Assembly: GCA_964476185.1 (NCBI GenBank)
Contig: CAYYZO010000049.1
Coordinates: forward strand, 1 to 32,486
DNA length: 32,486 nt
From: DATNBU01 sp964476185
GTDB taxonomy: Bacteria > Desulfobacterota > Binatia > UBA1149 > CAITLU01
Direction of reading: 5' to 3'
Shown: positions 20,913 to 27,985 of the stretch, piece after piece
How positions within the stretch are numbered: position 1 is the stretch's first letter
Layout of the letters: each line of letters opens with the position of its first letter
Position numbers and translations under genes: made by a program
Notes under the pieces: model-generated
Databases searched by the model: none
What the model was told of the DNA's origin: nothing
Seen by the model: only the letters and a program-made list of their open reading frames with translations

Positions 20913-22537
20913 CGAGATTCCTGCGCGTGCTGGCCGCGGCCATCGTCCTCGTGGGCGCCGGTTCCGGCTCGTCGACGGCCGACGACCTGCGCTGGGACGG
21001 CAGCCAGCCGCCCGCCGGCGTCTACTTCCACTGGTACGAACCGTCGTTCTACGCGGGTTTCGCGCCGCGCACGCAGGATCCGGATCGCATCCACCTCGTC
21101 CTCGGTCGCGGCAGCCAGCAGCGCGTGACGGTCGTGCTCGGGGAAGACGAGCTCGACCACTACCTCGGCGACCTCGAGGCGCGACGGCTCCTGTATCGGG
21201 AACTCGTCGACGCCAGGGTCATCACGCTGACGACGAACCTCGCGTACGAGACGTTCGTCGAGCGGCTCGACGGACAAGGGGTGGCCGCGCTGGTGGCGGC
21301 GAAGCCGGCGACGGCGCCCGCCGACTACCGGCGCAAGAGCCTCGAGGTGATGGAGGCGCTGAACCCCGGTCGCATCTTCCGCATCCGTATCCCGCTCGAG
21401 CGGGCGGCCGGCGACTGGCACCGCGTGCTCGCCGGGCTCGACGAGGCGTCGAAGACGGCGCGGCTCGACGCCGCCAACGCGGCGCTGCCGGGGCGCGTGA
21501 ACCTCCACGGGCTCTCCGGCGCGCTCGACGCCGCGCTGTCGCGGGCCGCGGCGCTCGCGAAGGCCGGTCCCGCGGATGCGCCGGAGTTCCGCGCGGCGAC
21601 CGAATCGTTCGTCCGCGACGCGACGGGCGGACGCTACGCGAGCGACGGCGCGGCCGTCGTCGCAATCGAGTTCACGGCGATTTATCCGGCCGGGACCGTC
21701 GACGCGTTCACGAGCTACAAGGGCGAGAAGATCCCGGACGTCGGCGTCACGGGCGTCTGGCCGCTGATGCGACGCGAGCAGGGGCGCGGCCAGACGGGCA
21801 TGGTCGACTACCTCTCGACGAATCCCGGCTACGGGTTCATCCCGCTGTTCGCGTACCAGCACGCCGGCGGCATCGCGTACAACGCGTTCCACAACGCCGG
21901 CGTTCGCTGCGAACTCGGCAAGACGCCGTTCCTCCCGCCGGAGTGGCGAAAGGCCGTCAGCGAGCGCGACGGCAAGCCGATGCAGAACCTCTGGATCGTG
22001 GGGCGCGGCCCGACTTCGCACGGCTGCACGCGGCTCGCTTCCGGCCACATGAGCGAACTGCGGCAGGTCGCGCCGACGTCGTCCGAGGCGCTCGTTCGCG
22101 TCGAGAACTTCCGCAACCGGCCGGAGTGCTTCGACGTCTTCGACCTCGAAGGCGACGGGCGCGCCGAGGCCATGGGCGTGCAGTACTACCTCGCGTACCG
22201 CAGCGACGAGCACACGCCGGTGCGCGCGTACGCCCCGAACCGGCGCGAGCCGTTCTACCGCTGGCTGTACGGCTCGATCCTCGAGCTGGGCCCGGTCGGC
22301 CAGGCGCGGCTGAAGTCGGCGCCGGTGTGTCGCTTCGTCGGGCTGCGCAAGGCCGAGGTCGCCGCGGAGCTCGAGAACGTTCCCCTGCACGAGGCGGCCT
22401 ACGAGCCGGAAGCGATCCAGTTCTACGCGCTGAAGCCCGTCGCGCATTCGAGCGACGCGGGCTTTCACTTCAACCGCGAGCTGCGCAAGGTCGGGCACGG
22501 CCACGCGACCGACCGCAAGCTGCTGTTCCTGAAGTAG
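20909..22537 (+). CDS. Exported L,D-transpeptidase-like (YkuD-fold) protein
   Basis: The 542-residue product has a signal peptide (FLRVLAAAIVLVGAGSGSSTA). Its first 200 residues match nothing I recognise. The region about 270-400 resembles L,D-transpeptidases: VTGVWPLMRREQGRG, GGIAYNAFHNAG with His328, and S370-H371-G372-C373-T374-R375, which carries the catalytic-type cysteine. These enzymes form 3-3 crosslinks in peptidoglycan or attach proteins to it. His328 is 45 residues before Cys373, farther than usual, because about 25 extra residues intervene; activity is therefore uncertain. A stretch FDVFDLEGDGRAEAMGV (about 412-428) looks like a calcium-binding-type or VCBS-like turn. The ATG overlaps the stop of the dikinase gene, so the two are almost certainly translated from one mRNA and probably act together. 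Confidence 0.72.
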   Translation: MTRFLRVLAAAIVLVGAGSGSSTADDLRWDGSQPPAGVYFHWYEPSFYAGFAPRTQDPDRIHLVLGRGSQQRVTVVLGEDELDHYLGDLEARRLLYRELVDARVITLTTNLAYETFVERLDGQGVAALVAAKPATAPADYRRKSLEVMEALNPGRIFRIRIPLERAAGDWHRVLAGLDEASKTARLDAANAALPGRVNLHGLSGALDAALSRAAALAKAGPADAPEFRAATESFVRDATGGRYASDGAAVVAIEFTAIYPAGTVDAFTSYKGEKIPDVGVTGVWPLMRREQGRGQTGMVDYLSTNPGYGFIPLFAYQHAGGIAYNAFHNAGVRCELGKTPFLPPEWRKAVSERDGKPMQNLWIVGRGPTSHGCTRLASGHMSELRQVAPTSSEALVRVENFRNRPECFDVFDLEGDGRAEAMGVQYYLAYRSDEHTPVRAYAPNRREPFYRWLYGSILELGPVGQARLKSAPVCRFVGLRKAEVAAELENVPLHEAAYEPEAIQFYALKPVAHSSDAGFHFNRELRKVGHGHATDRKLLFLK

Positions 22538-22669
22538 CGGGTGGCGCCCGAGGGGCCTGCGCCCGCTTGCGGCGATGGCGCCGCGCCCCGTCGTGGTGCT
22601 CCTCGCGCTGCGGTGAGCCGCCGGCGAGCTTCGGAGCGGAGGATCGGCGCGGCCGACCGTCGCGCCGGG

Positions 22670-23749
22670 TCAGCGGTCGAGCGGCACGTCGAGCACCGGG
22701 TAGTCCTGCCAGCCCCGGTAGTCGAAGTGCCACCATTCGTTCTCGTAGACGGTGAAACCCTCGGCTTCCATGATCGCGCGCAGCCGGTCGCGCGCTGCGC
22801 GTTCGGCCGCGGTGCCGCCGGCGTAGTTCGGGTGCGCTCGCGCGCTGAAGTCGTCGTAGCCGCTCGGCATCTCGACCTCGCGGCCCGACGCGAGCTCGAA
22901 CAGCGTCAGGTCCACGGCGCAGCCGCGGTTGTGCCGTGAACCCTCGAGCGGATCGGCGAGATAGGCGCGGTGCATCGGGTACTCGTCCCAGAAGCGCCTC
23001 GTGACCGACCACGGGCGATACGCGTCGAGCACGAGCAGGCCGTAGCCCGACGCGCTCGCGCGGGCGGCCGCGCGCGCGAGCGCGTCGGCAGCGGGGCGCT
23101 GCATCAGGGCGCGGGCGGCCGGCGCCGGTGGATAGACGACGCGTCCGGTGAAGTTGTCGGCCGTCGCATAGCGCAGGTCGACGCGCAGGCGCGGGTCTTC
23201 GCCGGGAAGCTCGACGAGTTCGCTCGCCCGCCCGCTGGCGAGGCCGGCAGGCATCGACGGAGGATCGGCCTTCATCACGGACAGTGTTCCCCTGGAGCCC
23301 ATCGAGACGACGAGGATGCGGGCCGGCTCGTCGCCGAGGTTGACGCCGTTGTGGGCGACGTTCCTCGCCTCGACGAGGCGGTCGCCGCGCACGAGCGTCC
23401 TGCGCCCCAGGCCTTCGTACTCGACCTCGAGGCTTCCGTCGAGGAGATACCCGAACGTCGTCGAGCCGTGACGGTGCCAGCCGGTCGATTGCCCGGGCGC
23501 GAACGTCACGATCTGGGCGACGAGGAGGGACGTGGCGCCCGCCGGCGATTCGAGCGCTTCGCCGGCGACCGTGCGATCGGCCTCGAGCAGTCGCTCGACG
23601 AGCGGCGCCCCGGCCTGCGACGTTCCGGCGAGGGGGCCGGACGCCGGGATGGGAGCGACACGAGGCCCGCCGCGCGGGACGCCCGCAGCGCACGAGGCGA
23701 ACAGCCCGAGCGCAATCCCGGCCCCCAGCACGAACGGCGGGCGTTTCAT
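22670..23749 (-). CDS. Cupin-VanX fusion: lipoprotein D-Ala-D-Ala dipeptidase
   Basis: The 359-residue product has a lipoprotein-type signal (GLFASC, lipid-accepting Cys20). Residues about 70-155 form a cupin barrel with metal-type ligands His92, His94 (GWHRHG) and His133. Residues about 165-359 form a peptidase M15D (VanX/DdpX) domain: DAYRPWSVTRRFW, S271-R-H273-NRGCAVD280 and E338-WWH341, giving the zinc ligands His273, Asp280 and His341 and the catalytic base Glu338. VanX enzymes hydrolyse D-Ala-D-Ala. Most known forms are cytoplasmic or periplasmic single-domain proteins, so the lipoprotein cupin fusion is unusual. The ATG overlaps the GH3 stop (ATGA), so both form one leftward operon. 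No VanH/VanA-type ligase genes are nearby, which argues for peptide recycling or signalling rather than glycopeptide resistance. Confidence 0.85.
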   Translation of the reverse strand: MKRPPFVLGAGIALGLFASCAAGVPRGGPRVAPIPASGPLAGTSQAGAPLVERLLEADRTVAGEALESPAGATSLLVAQIVTFAPGQSTGWHRHGSTTFGYLLDGSLEVEYEGLGRRTLVRGDRLVEARNVAHNGVNLGDEPARILVVSMGSRGTLSVMKADPPSMPAGLASGRASELVELPGEDPRLRVDLRYATADNFTGRVVYPPAPAARALMQRPAADALARAAARASASGYGLLVLDAYRPWSVTRRFWDEYPMHRAYLADPLEGSRHNRGCAVDLTLFELASGREVEMPSGYDDFSARAHPNYAGGTAAERAARDRLRAIMEAEGFTVYENEWWHFDYRGWQDYPVLDVPLDR

Positions 23750-25818
23750 CGCGAGGCGTTGCCGCCGGCTTCGATCTCGACCGCCTCCGGGTCGTGCGCG
23801 TGGAAGCCGACGCGAACCCGGCCCCGCGCCGCGCCGCGCAGTCGCACGGTCGCCCGGGCGCCGGGTTCGACGCGGGTCTTCCCGAACGCGACGAGACGCC
23901 AGGTCGGCGGCGCGCTGCGGAACGCGAACACGACGGTCGAGCCGTCGCGCCCGCCGGTGTTGCGCACGCGGGCGACCAGGTCGGGGCCGTCGGCGTTCAC
24001 TTCCTCGATCTCGAACGTCGTCCACGAACGTCCCCAGCCGTAGGGGAAGCGGGCGACGCGGCCGTCGCGGTCGAGCAGCCACTGGCCGTGCCAGGCGTCG
24101 TAGCGGACCTGCTTCGCGTCGGGATCGAAGGCGGCGAGGTGTCGCTCGTCCGTCGGCACCGCGAACGGCAGGCGCCCGCCGGGATCGCGACGGCCGGTGA
24201 GCACTTCGGCGATCGCGCGGCCTCCTTCCATGCCCGGGTACCAGACGTGCAGCGCCGCGGCGACCGCCTCGATCCACGGTTCCACGACGACGGCGCTGCC
24301 GCCCATCAACAGCACGACCGTGCGCGGCTGGCGCGAGGCGACGTCGAGGATCAGCGCCTCGTCGTCGTGGCCCAGGCGCAGCGAGCGACGGTCGCCCCCC
24401 GGCGCCATGCCGCGCCCGCTCGCGGCGGCCTCGGCGAGGCGGCCCCAGGCGCCGTCGTCGGGCGGCGGCGGCATCGTCGCGAGGAGCTCGGGCGGCACGC
24501 CGCCGGTCCATTCCCCTTCGTCCTCCCGCGTGAACCCGGCGACGACGATCGCGAGATCGGCCGCCGCGACGTCGGCGGTCCACTCGACGAGCGGGAGCGC
24601 CGCGCGCAGTCCGGCCGCGGGCGTGACGACCGACGGCGGATGCACGTCGCTCGAGCCGCCGTCGCCGAGATTGGGGACGTCGGCGAGGCGGCCCACGACG
24701 GCGACGCGGCGCACGTCGCGCGCGATCGGCAGGACGGCGCGTCCGTCGACCGGCTCGTTGCGCAGCAGCACGATCGAGGCGGCCGCTGCTTCGCAGGCGA
24801 GTTCGCGGTGGGCCGGGCCGGCGAGCAGCGACGCGTCGGGCGCCTGCTCGGGGAGCGAGGCGCGGAAGCGCAGCACGGTGCCGACGACGCGACGGCACGC
24901 GGCTTCCACGTCCTCGAGCGCGAGCGAGCCGTCGGCGAGCGCGGAGGGCAGGGATGCGGCGCGCTGCTGTCGAAACGGCATCTCCACGTCGAGGCCCGCG
25001 CGCACGCTCGCGACCGGATCCCGCAGGCCGTGCACGAAGTCGCTGATGACGATGCCGTCGAAGCCCCATCGTTCGCGCAGGACGCTCGTGATGAGCCAGC
25101 GGTTCTCGCCGCACCAGCGGCCGTTCAGCGAGTTGTAGGCGGTCATCACCGCCGCCACGCCTTCGTCGACGACGCGACGGAAGTGCGGCAGGTAGACGTC
25201 GTCGAGCACGTCCGGTTCCGCGAGCACGTCGACCTCGAAGCGCGAGTTCTCGATCGAGTTGCAGGCGAAGTGCTTCACGCAGGCCATCGCGTGGCGCTGC
25301 ACGCCGCGCACGAGCGCCGCGCCCATCTCGCCGACGTGCAGCGGGTCCTCGCCGTACGTCTCCTGCGCGCGGCCCCAACCGGGATGTCGCAGCAGGTTGA
25401 CGCAGACCCCGCCGAAGAAGTCCGCGCCCTGCACGCGCGCCTCGACGCCGATCGCCTCGCCGACGCGTTCCTCGAGCCCCGGGTCGAACGAGGCCCCGCG
25501 TGCCATCGGAACCGGGAAGCACGTGGACGCGCCGACGACGATGCCGCGAGGTCCGTCGCTGAACGCGAAGCCGGGAAACCCGAGCCGCTCGACGCGCGCG
25601 GCCTCGAACGGGTGGCGGTAGTACCCGCCGCCGACCATGTCGACGATGCCTTCCCAGAAATCGGTGTCGCCGTCGAGGCAACCGAGCTTCTCCTCGAGGG
25701 TCATCTGCGCGACGAGCGTGGCGGCTTCGACCGCGGCATCGGCTCCGCCCCGCACGCGCGCCAGCGCCGGGGCCCACGCCGCAGAGCGCGTGGAAGCAGG
25801 GGGGACATGGCCGGTCAT
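23746..25818 (-). CDS. Glycoside hydrolase family 3 beta-glucosidase
   Basis: The 690-residue protein has the three-part layout of large GH3 beta-glucosidases. The N-terminal TIM-like domain (about 20-340) carries RHPGWGRAQETYGEDP, CVKHFACNSIENSRF and the nucleophile Asp260 in GIVISDFVHG. The middle alpha/beta domain (about 350-570) holds VAVVGRLADVPNLGDGGSS and GREWTGG-like EGEWTGG. The C-terminal fibronectin III-like domain (about 600-690) holds VRNTGGRDGSTVV. It is far larger than NagZ, so cleavage of plant or microbial beta-glucosides is more likely than muropeptide recycling. The ATG at 25818 is preferred: in-frame sequence upstream is Arg/Pro-rich and unlike the family. No signal peptide is visible, so it is probably cytoplasmic. 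It is the first gene of the operon with the VanX-like lipoprotein. Confidence 0.93.
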   Translation of the reverse strand: MTGHVPPASTRSAAWAPALARVRGGADAAVEAATLVAQMTLEEKLGCLDGDTDFWEGIVDMVGGGYYRHPFEAARVERLGFPGFAFSDGPRGIVVGASTCFPVPMARGASFDPGLEERVGEAIGVEARVQGADFFGGVCVNLLRHPGWGRAQETYGEDPLHVGEMGAALVRGVQRHAMACVKHFACNSIENSRFEVDVLAEPDVLDDVYLPHFRRVVDEGVAAVMTAYNSLNGRWCGENRWLITSVLRERWGFDGIVISDFVHGLRDPVASVRAGLDVEMPFRQQRAASLPSALADGSLALEDVEAACRRVVGTVLRFRASLPEQAPDASLLAGPAHRELACEAAAASIVLLRNEPVDGRAVLPIARDVRRVAVVGRLADVPNLGDGGSSDVHPPSVVTPAAGLRAALPLVEWTADVAAADLAIVVAGFTREDEGEWTGGVPPELLATMPPPPDDGAWGRLAEAAASGRGMAPGGDRRSLRLGHDDEALILDVASRQPRTVVLLMGGSAVVVEPWIEAVAAALHVWYPGMEGGRAIAEVLTGRRDPGGRLPFAVPTDERHLAAFDPDAKQVRYDAWHGQWLLDRDGRVARFPYGWGRSWTTFEIEEVNADGPDLVARVRNTGGRDGSTVVFAFRSAPPTWRLVAFGKTRVEPGARATVRLRGAARGRVRVGFHAHDPEAVEIEAGGNASR

Positions 25819-25832
25819 GAAGAAGGGTGATC

Positions 25833-25850
25833 CGCGTAACGTCGCGTAAC
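25833..25850. repeat. Direct repeat CGCGTAAC at 10-bp spacing in a divergent intergenic region
   Basis: Two copies of CGCGTAAC (25833-25840 and 25843-25850) are spaced one helical turn apart just upstream of the GH3 gene. They lie in the 131-base gap separating it from the divergent membrane-protein gene. Same-face direct repeats like this can bind a regulator. No good promoter hexamers are visible beside them. Confidence 0.35.
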
Positions 25851-25949
25851 TTGCGGCCTGCCGCCACGCAAGCCGCCTCGGTTCGGGACCGGGCGGTCGG
25901 GGCTCGCGCAACTGGCGGCCGCCCGCCGGCCGTCGTAAAGTCCTGCTGC

Positions 25950-26396
25950 ATGGAGGATCGCCCGACCACGCTCCCACCCGGCTCGCCGGCATCCGTCGAC
26001 CGCGTGCCGGACGGCTCGCTGGTCACGTACACGCACGCCATCTATGCGTTGCACACGCTGTCGGTGCTCATCGGCGTGACGAGTCCCGCCACGGTCGTCG
26101 GCAGCTTCGTGTTCGGCCTGCCGTCGATCATCGCCGTCGTGATGAACTACGCGCGCCAGCCCGACGTCGAGGGGACCTGGCTGCAGGGACACTTCCGCTG
26201 GCAGATCCGCACGTTCTGGTACGCGTTGCTGTGGACGTGCCTGGCCGGGCTGGTCTCCGCGCCGCTCGTGCTGTTGTTCGGACTCGGCATCGTCACGTTT
26301 TTTCTCGCCGCCTCGATCGTCGGCGCCTGGGTCATCTATCGCGTCGGTCGTGGCTGGCTCGCGCTTCGCTCCGGCACGCCGATGGTGTTCCGCTAG
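25950..26396 (+). CDS. Small inner-membrane protein, DUF4870-like
   Basis: The 148-residue product has a polar N-terminus, then THAIYALHTLSVLIGV, an apparent membrane segment through VGSFVFGLPSIIAVVMNYAR, a cytoplasmic stretch GTWLQGHFRWQIRTFWYA, and two further hydrophobic segments (about 88-125). HxxWQIRTFW followed by paired membrane helices is characteristic of small proteobacterial membrane proteins often labelled DUF4870 or hypothetical transmembrane protein. The function is not known. The ATG at 25950 is chosen because upstream in-frame sequence is non-hydrophobic and antisense to the GH3 promoter region. It is transcribed away from the GH3 operon and ends about 170 bases before a strong terminator. 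Confidence 0.75.
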   Translation: MEDRPTTLPPGSPASVDRVPDGSLVTYTHAIYALHTLSVLIGVTSPATVVGSFVFGLPSIIAVVMNYARQPDVEGTWLQGHFRWQIRTFWYALLWTCLAGLVSAPLVLLFGLGIVTFFLAASIVGAWVIYRVGRGWLALRSGTPMVFR

Positions 26397-26567
26397 CAGG
26401 CTGTTCTCCTTGTTCCTTCCGGCGCGCAGCCGGCTTCGCGGGACAGAGGACGAGGCCGGTGGTCGAGCGGCGGCGGGATCGGGTCGCGCTGACGGCGCGA
26501 AGAGAGAGGGCGGCGATCGTTGCGGTCGGTCCGGATCGGCGGCGGGTCGCTCGGACCCTGGAAAACG

Positions 26568-26595
26568 AAAGGCCGCCCGGCAAGGGGCGGCCTTT
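26568..26595. terminator. Bidirectional intrinsic terminator
   Basis: Perfect 11-base arms AAAGGCCGCCC (26568-26578) and GGGCGGCCTTT (26585-26595) enclose a 6-base loop. On the plus strand the stem runs into a T/C-rich tail. On the minus strand it is followed by TTTCGTTTTCC. It lies between the stops of the convergent genes ending at 26396 and 26697 and can serve both. The remaining bases from 26397 to 26696 show no other gene or motif. Confidence 0.85.
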
Positions 26596-26696
26596 CTCTT
26601 TCTCGGATGTCGCTTCCGCGGACCGAAGACCGGCGACCGGGGACGGTCGCCGGGACGTCGGGGCGGAGGGCCTCGACGAGAGCCGGTTCGGCGGGA

Positions 26697-26951
26697 TCAG
26701 GACTGCTGGCTGCTGTTCTGGCTCACGGCGCCGGCCGTCGGGACCGCCGGCATCGCCGGCGCCGTGACGCCCTGGCGGAGCGAGGGGTGCTGCAGCGAGA
26801 GCAGCGCGCGGAGCATGGCGACGTCGGCGGGGCTCGGCGGGACGACGCGGTCGTTCGAGTCGGCCGCGTGGGCGACCCCGGCGCCGGCGACGAGCACGGC
26901 GGTGAGAGCAACGGTCCGCGTGACGAGAGAGATGAAGCCGGTTGCTGCCAT
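26697..26951 (-). CDS. Small exported protein of unknown function
   Basis: This 84-residue product has a standard signal peptide (TVALTAVLVAGAGVAHA, cleavage near residue 29). The mature part is about 55 residues: first a polar helix-like stretch (SPADVAMLRALLSLQHPSLR), then an Ala/Pro/Ser/Gln-rich tail. I recognise no family. The start is firm: GGAGGA lies 7 bases before the ATG on the minus strand (plus-strand bases 26959-26964). It is followed by the bidirectional terminator about 100 bases downstream, so it appears to be a single-gene transcript. Codon use matches its neighbours. A periplasmic or surface role is all the sequence supports. Confidence 0.65.
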   Translation of the reverse strand: MAATGFISLVTRTVALTAVLVAGAGVAHAADSNDRVVPPSPADVAMLRALLSLQHPSLRQGVTAPAMPAVPTAGAVSQNSSQQS

Positions 26952-27072
26952 GACGAGTTCCTCCAGAAGGACGTTTCCTTGTTGATTCCCGGGAGGCCGT
27001 TCGCGCTCCCGCTTTCACCATCGAGCTTAGCCGAAGTCGCCGCGGCGAGAAGAGGGCGGAAAGCCGGGTGCG

Positions 27073-27108
27073 GAAAAAATTTGCCCGTCGGCGCCATCCG
27101 CGCCGACG
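27073..27108 (-). terminator. Terminator-like hairpin with T run on the minus strand
   Basis: Perfect 8-base arms GTCGGCGC/GCGCCGAC (27088-27108) around a 5-base loop are followed on the minus strand by GGGCAAATTTTTTCC. The hairpin is about 10-30 bases downstream of the start expected from the candidate promoter at 27126-27156 and upstream of the small gene at 26951. It could be an attenuator, or the end of a very short RNA. Confidence 0.35.
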
Positions 27109-27125
27109 TCGGGGTGGAACGCGCA

Positions 27126-27156
27126 AGTTATCGATTTTGAACAGGAAAAATAGTCA
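27126..27156 (-). promoter_or_regulatory. Weak promoter candidate for the leftward small secreted gene
   Basis: On the minus strand TTGACT (27156-27151, five of six to -35) is followed, after a long 19-base spacer, by GATAAC (27131-27126, four of six to -10). It sits in the AT-rich block upstream of the gene starting at 26951. The spacer length lowers confidence. Confidence 0.3.
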
Positions 27157-27439
27157 ATTCCGGGCCGTTTTTCGGTGTGAACCTGTTGCAGTCCTGCGCG
27201 GCGTGGGCAAAAAAATATCGTGCATGAATGCAATGTCCCGTGTCTCGCGAACCGCGCGCGGGTGCAGTCGTTCGCGTACCGTGCGTGGGATCGCGCGCGG
27301 CGGCCGGGTGCCCGCGACGTTCGGCCCGGAGAGGTCGGGGCCGGGCCGGACGTCGCGCGTGTTGCCGCGGGGAAGTCGCAGAATTCCGCAGTTCGAGCGG
27401 TGCGTCCTCGCGAGCCTGCGTGTACCTTGTGCCGGGTCG

Positions 27440-27457
27440 GACCGACTGCCGTCGGTC
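27440..27457 (+). promoter_or_regulatory. Leader hairpin upstream of the secreted repeat protein
   Basis: Arms GACCGAC and GTCGGTC form a perfect 7-bp stem with loop TGCC. It ends 15 bases before the GAGGAG ribosome site of the gene at 27484. It may be a 5' leader structure or a protein-binding site; there is no T run, so it is not a terminator. Confidence 0.3.
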
Positions 27458-27483
27458 GATCTCCGTTGATTCGAGGAGACCGA

Positions 27484-27972
27484 GTGAACTTGCATCCTGG
27501 CCGCCCCCCCTCGTCGCTTGCCCTCGCGAGACCCCGCGCCCGTTTCGCTGCCGCCGCCGTCCTGGCCGTGCTGGCTTCGATCGGCCTCGCGCCGGTCGCC
27601 GACGCTTCGATCGCCCTCGCGCCGGTCCCGGCCGTGTCGGTGGAGCCTGGGGGGTTCATGCTGCTGGCCGCAGGGAAGGATTTTCGGCCACCGCCGAGGA
27701 AGCCGCCTCGCCGCGGCAGCAGCGCGGAACTGAACGGGGGCAGCAGCGCCGAGCGCTACGGGGGCAGCAGCGCGGACCGAAGCGGAGTCGCCGGCCAGCG
27801 GGACGTCCGCAACCGCTCGGTCCACGCGAGACGGCAGAAGCCGCCGCAGAACGAGGACGGTGGGGCCAACGAACGGCGCGAGCAGGAAGCGCAGGACGAG
27901 CGCGAGAGCCAGCAGGCCGGCGAACGGCAAGTGCTCGAGTTTGACTTCGGCAGTCGCCGGCAGCGACGGTAG
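27484..27972 (+). CDS. Secreted Arg/Gln-rich protein with GGSSA repeats, unknown function
   Basis: The 162-residue product starts at a GTG preceded by a strong GAGGAG ribosome site 5 bases upstream (27473-27478). It has a signal peptide (FAAAAVLAVLASIGLAPVADA). The segment ASIGLAPVAD/ASIALAPVPA is an imperfect tandem duplication straddling the likely cleavage site. Three copies of an eight-residue unit starting GSSA[E/D] occupy residues 78-101. The rest is highly charged and disordered-looking, rich in Arg, Gln and Glu. I recognise no family. Third-position GC is high and the ribosome site is good, so I accept it as a gene despite its low complexity. It converges on the minus-strand gene ending at 27986 with 13 bases between. 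Confidence 0.55.
   Translation: MNLHPGRPPSSLALARPRARFAAAAVLAVLASIGLAPVADASIALAPVPAVSVEPGGFMLLAAGKDFRPPPRKPPRRGSSAELNGGSSAERYGGSSADRSGVAGQRDVRNRSVHARRQKPPQNEDGGANERREQEAQDERESQQAGERQVLEFDFGSRRQRR
27715..27786 (+). repeat. Three 24-bp coding tandem repeats
   Basis: Units at 27715-27738, 27739-27762 and 27763-27786 each begin GGCAGCAGCGC and encode GSSA[E/D] followed by three or four variable residues. The unit length is a multiple of three, so copy-number change would keep the frame of the secreted protein. Confidence 0.7.
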
Positions 27973-27985
27973 CGTCCCGAACCGG

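Larger units (their letters stand above)
26952..27483. promoter_or_regulatory. AT-rich 0.5-kb divergent regulatory interval without a convincing gene
   Basis: This is the longest gene-free stretch. It separates the leftward small secreted gene from the rightward gene at 27484. Bases about 27070-27235 are strikingly AT-rich for this genome, with A6 and A7 runs and the palindrome TGCATGAATGCA at 27221-27232. It also holds a GTCGGCGC/GCGCCGAC stem (27088-27108), a 7-bp hairpin (27440-27457), and inverted arms CCGCGCGCG/CGCGCGCGG (27252-27260 and 27292-27300). Open frames here are Arg-rich shadows without ribosome sites. Confidence 0.55.

Noticed and set aside
22670..23749. Glycopeptide resistance locus, suggested by the VanX domain.
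   Set aside because: No VanH dehydrogenase, VanA/B ligase or VanRS regulators are present, and the neighbour is a GH3 glycosidase.
25819..25992. Longer N-terminus for the GH3 enzyme beginning at 25992.
   Set aside because: The extra 58 residues are Pro/Arg-rich, read through the divergent promoter region and overlap the start of the membrane-protein gene.
27154..27930. Minus-strand open frame starting with a hydrophobic stretch (MPFAGLLALALVLRFLLAP) and ending near a terminator-like hairpin.
   Set aside because: After about 35 residues it becomes Arg/Gly/Ser-rich low complexity, it has no ribosome site, and the opposite strand has a strong ribosome site and a signal peptide.
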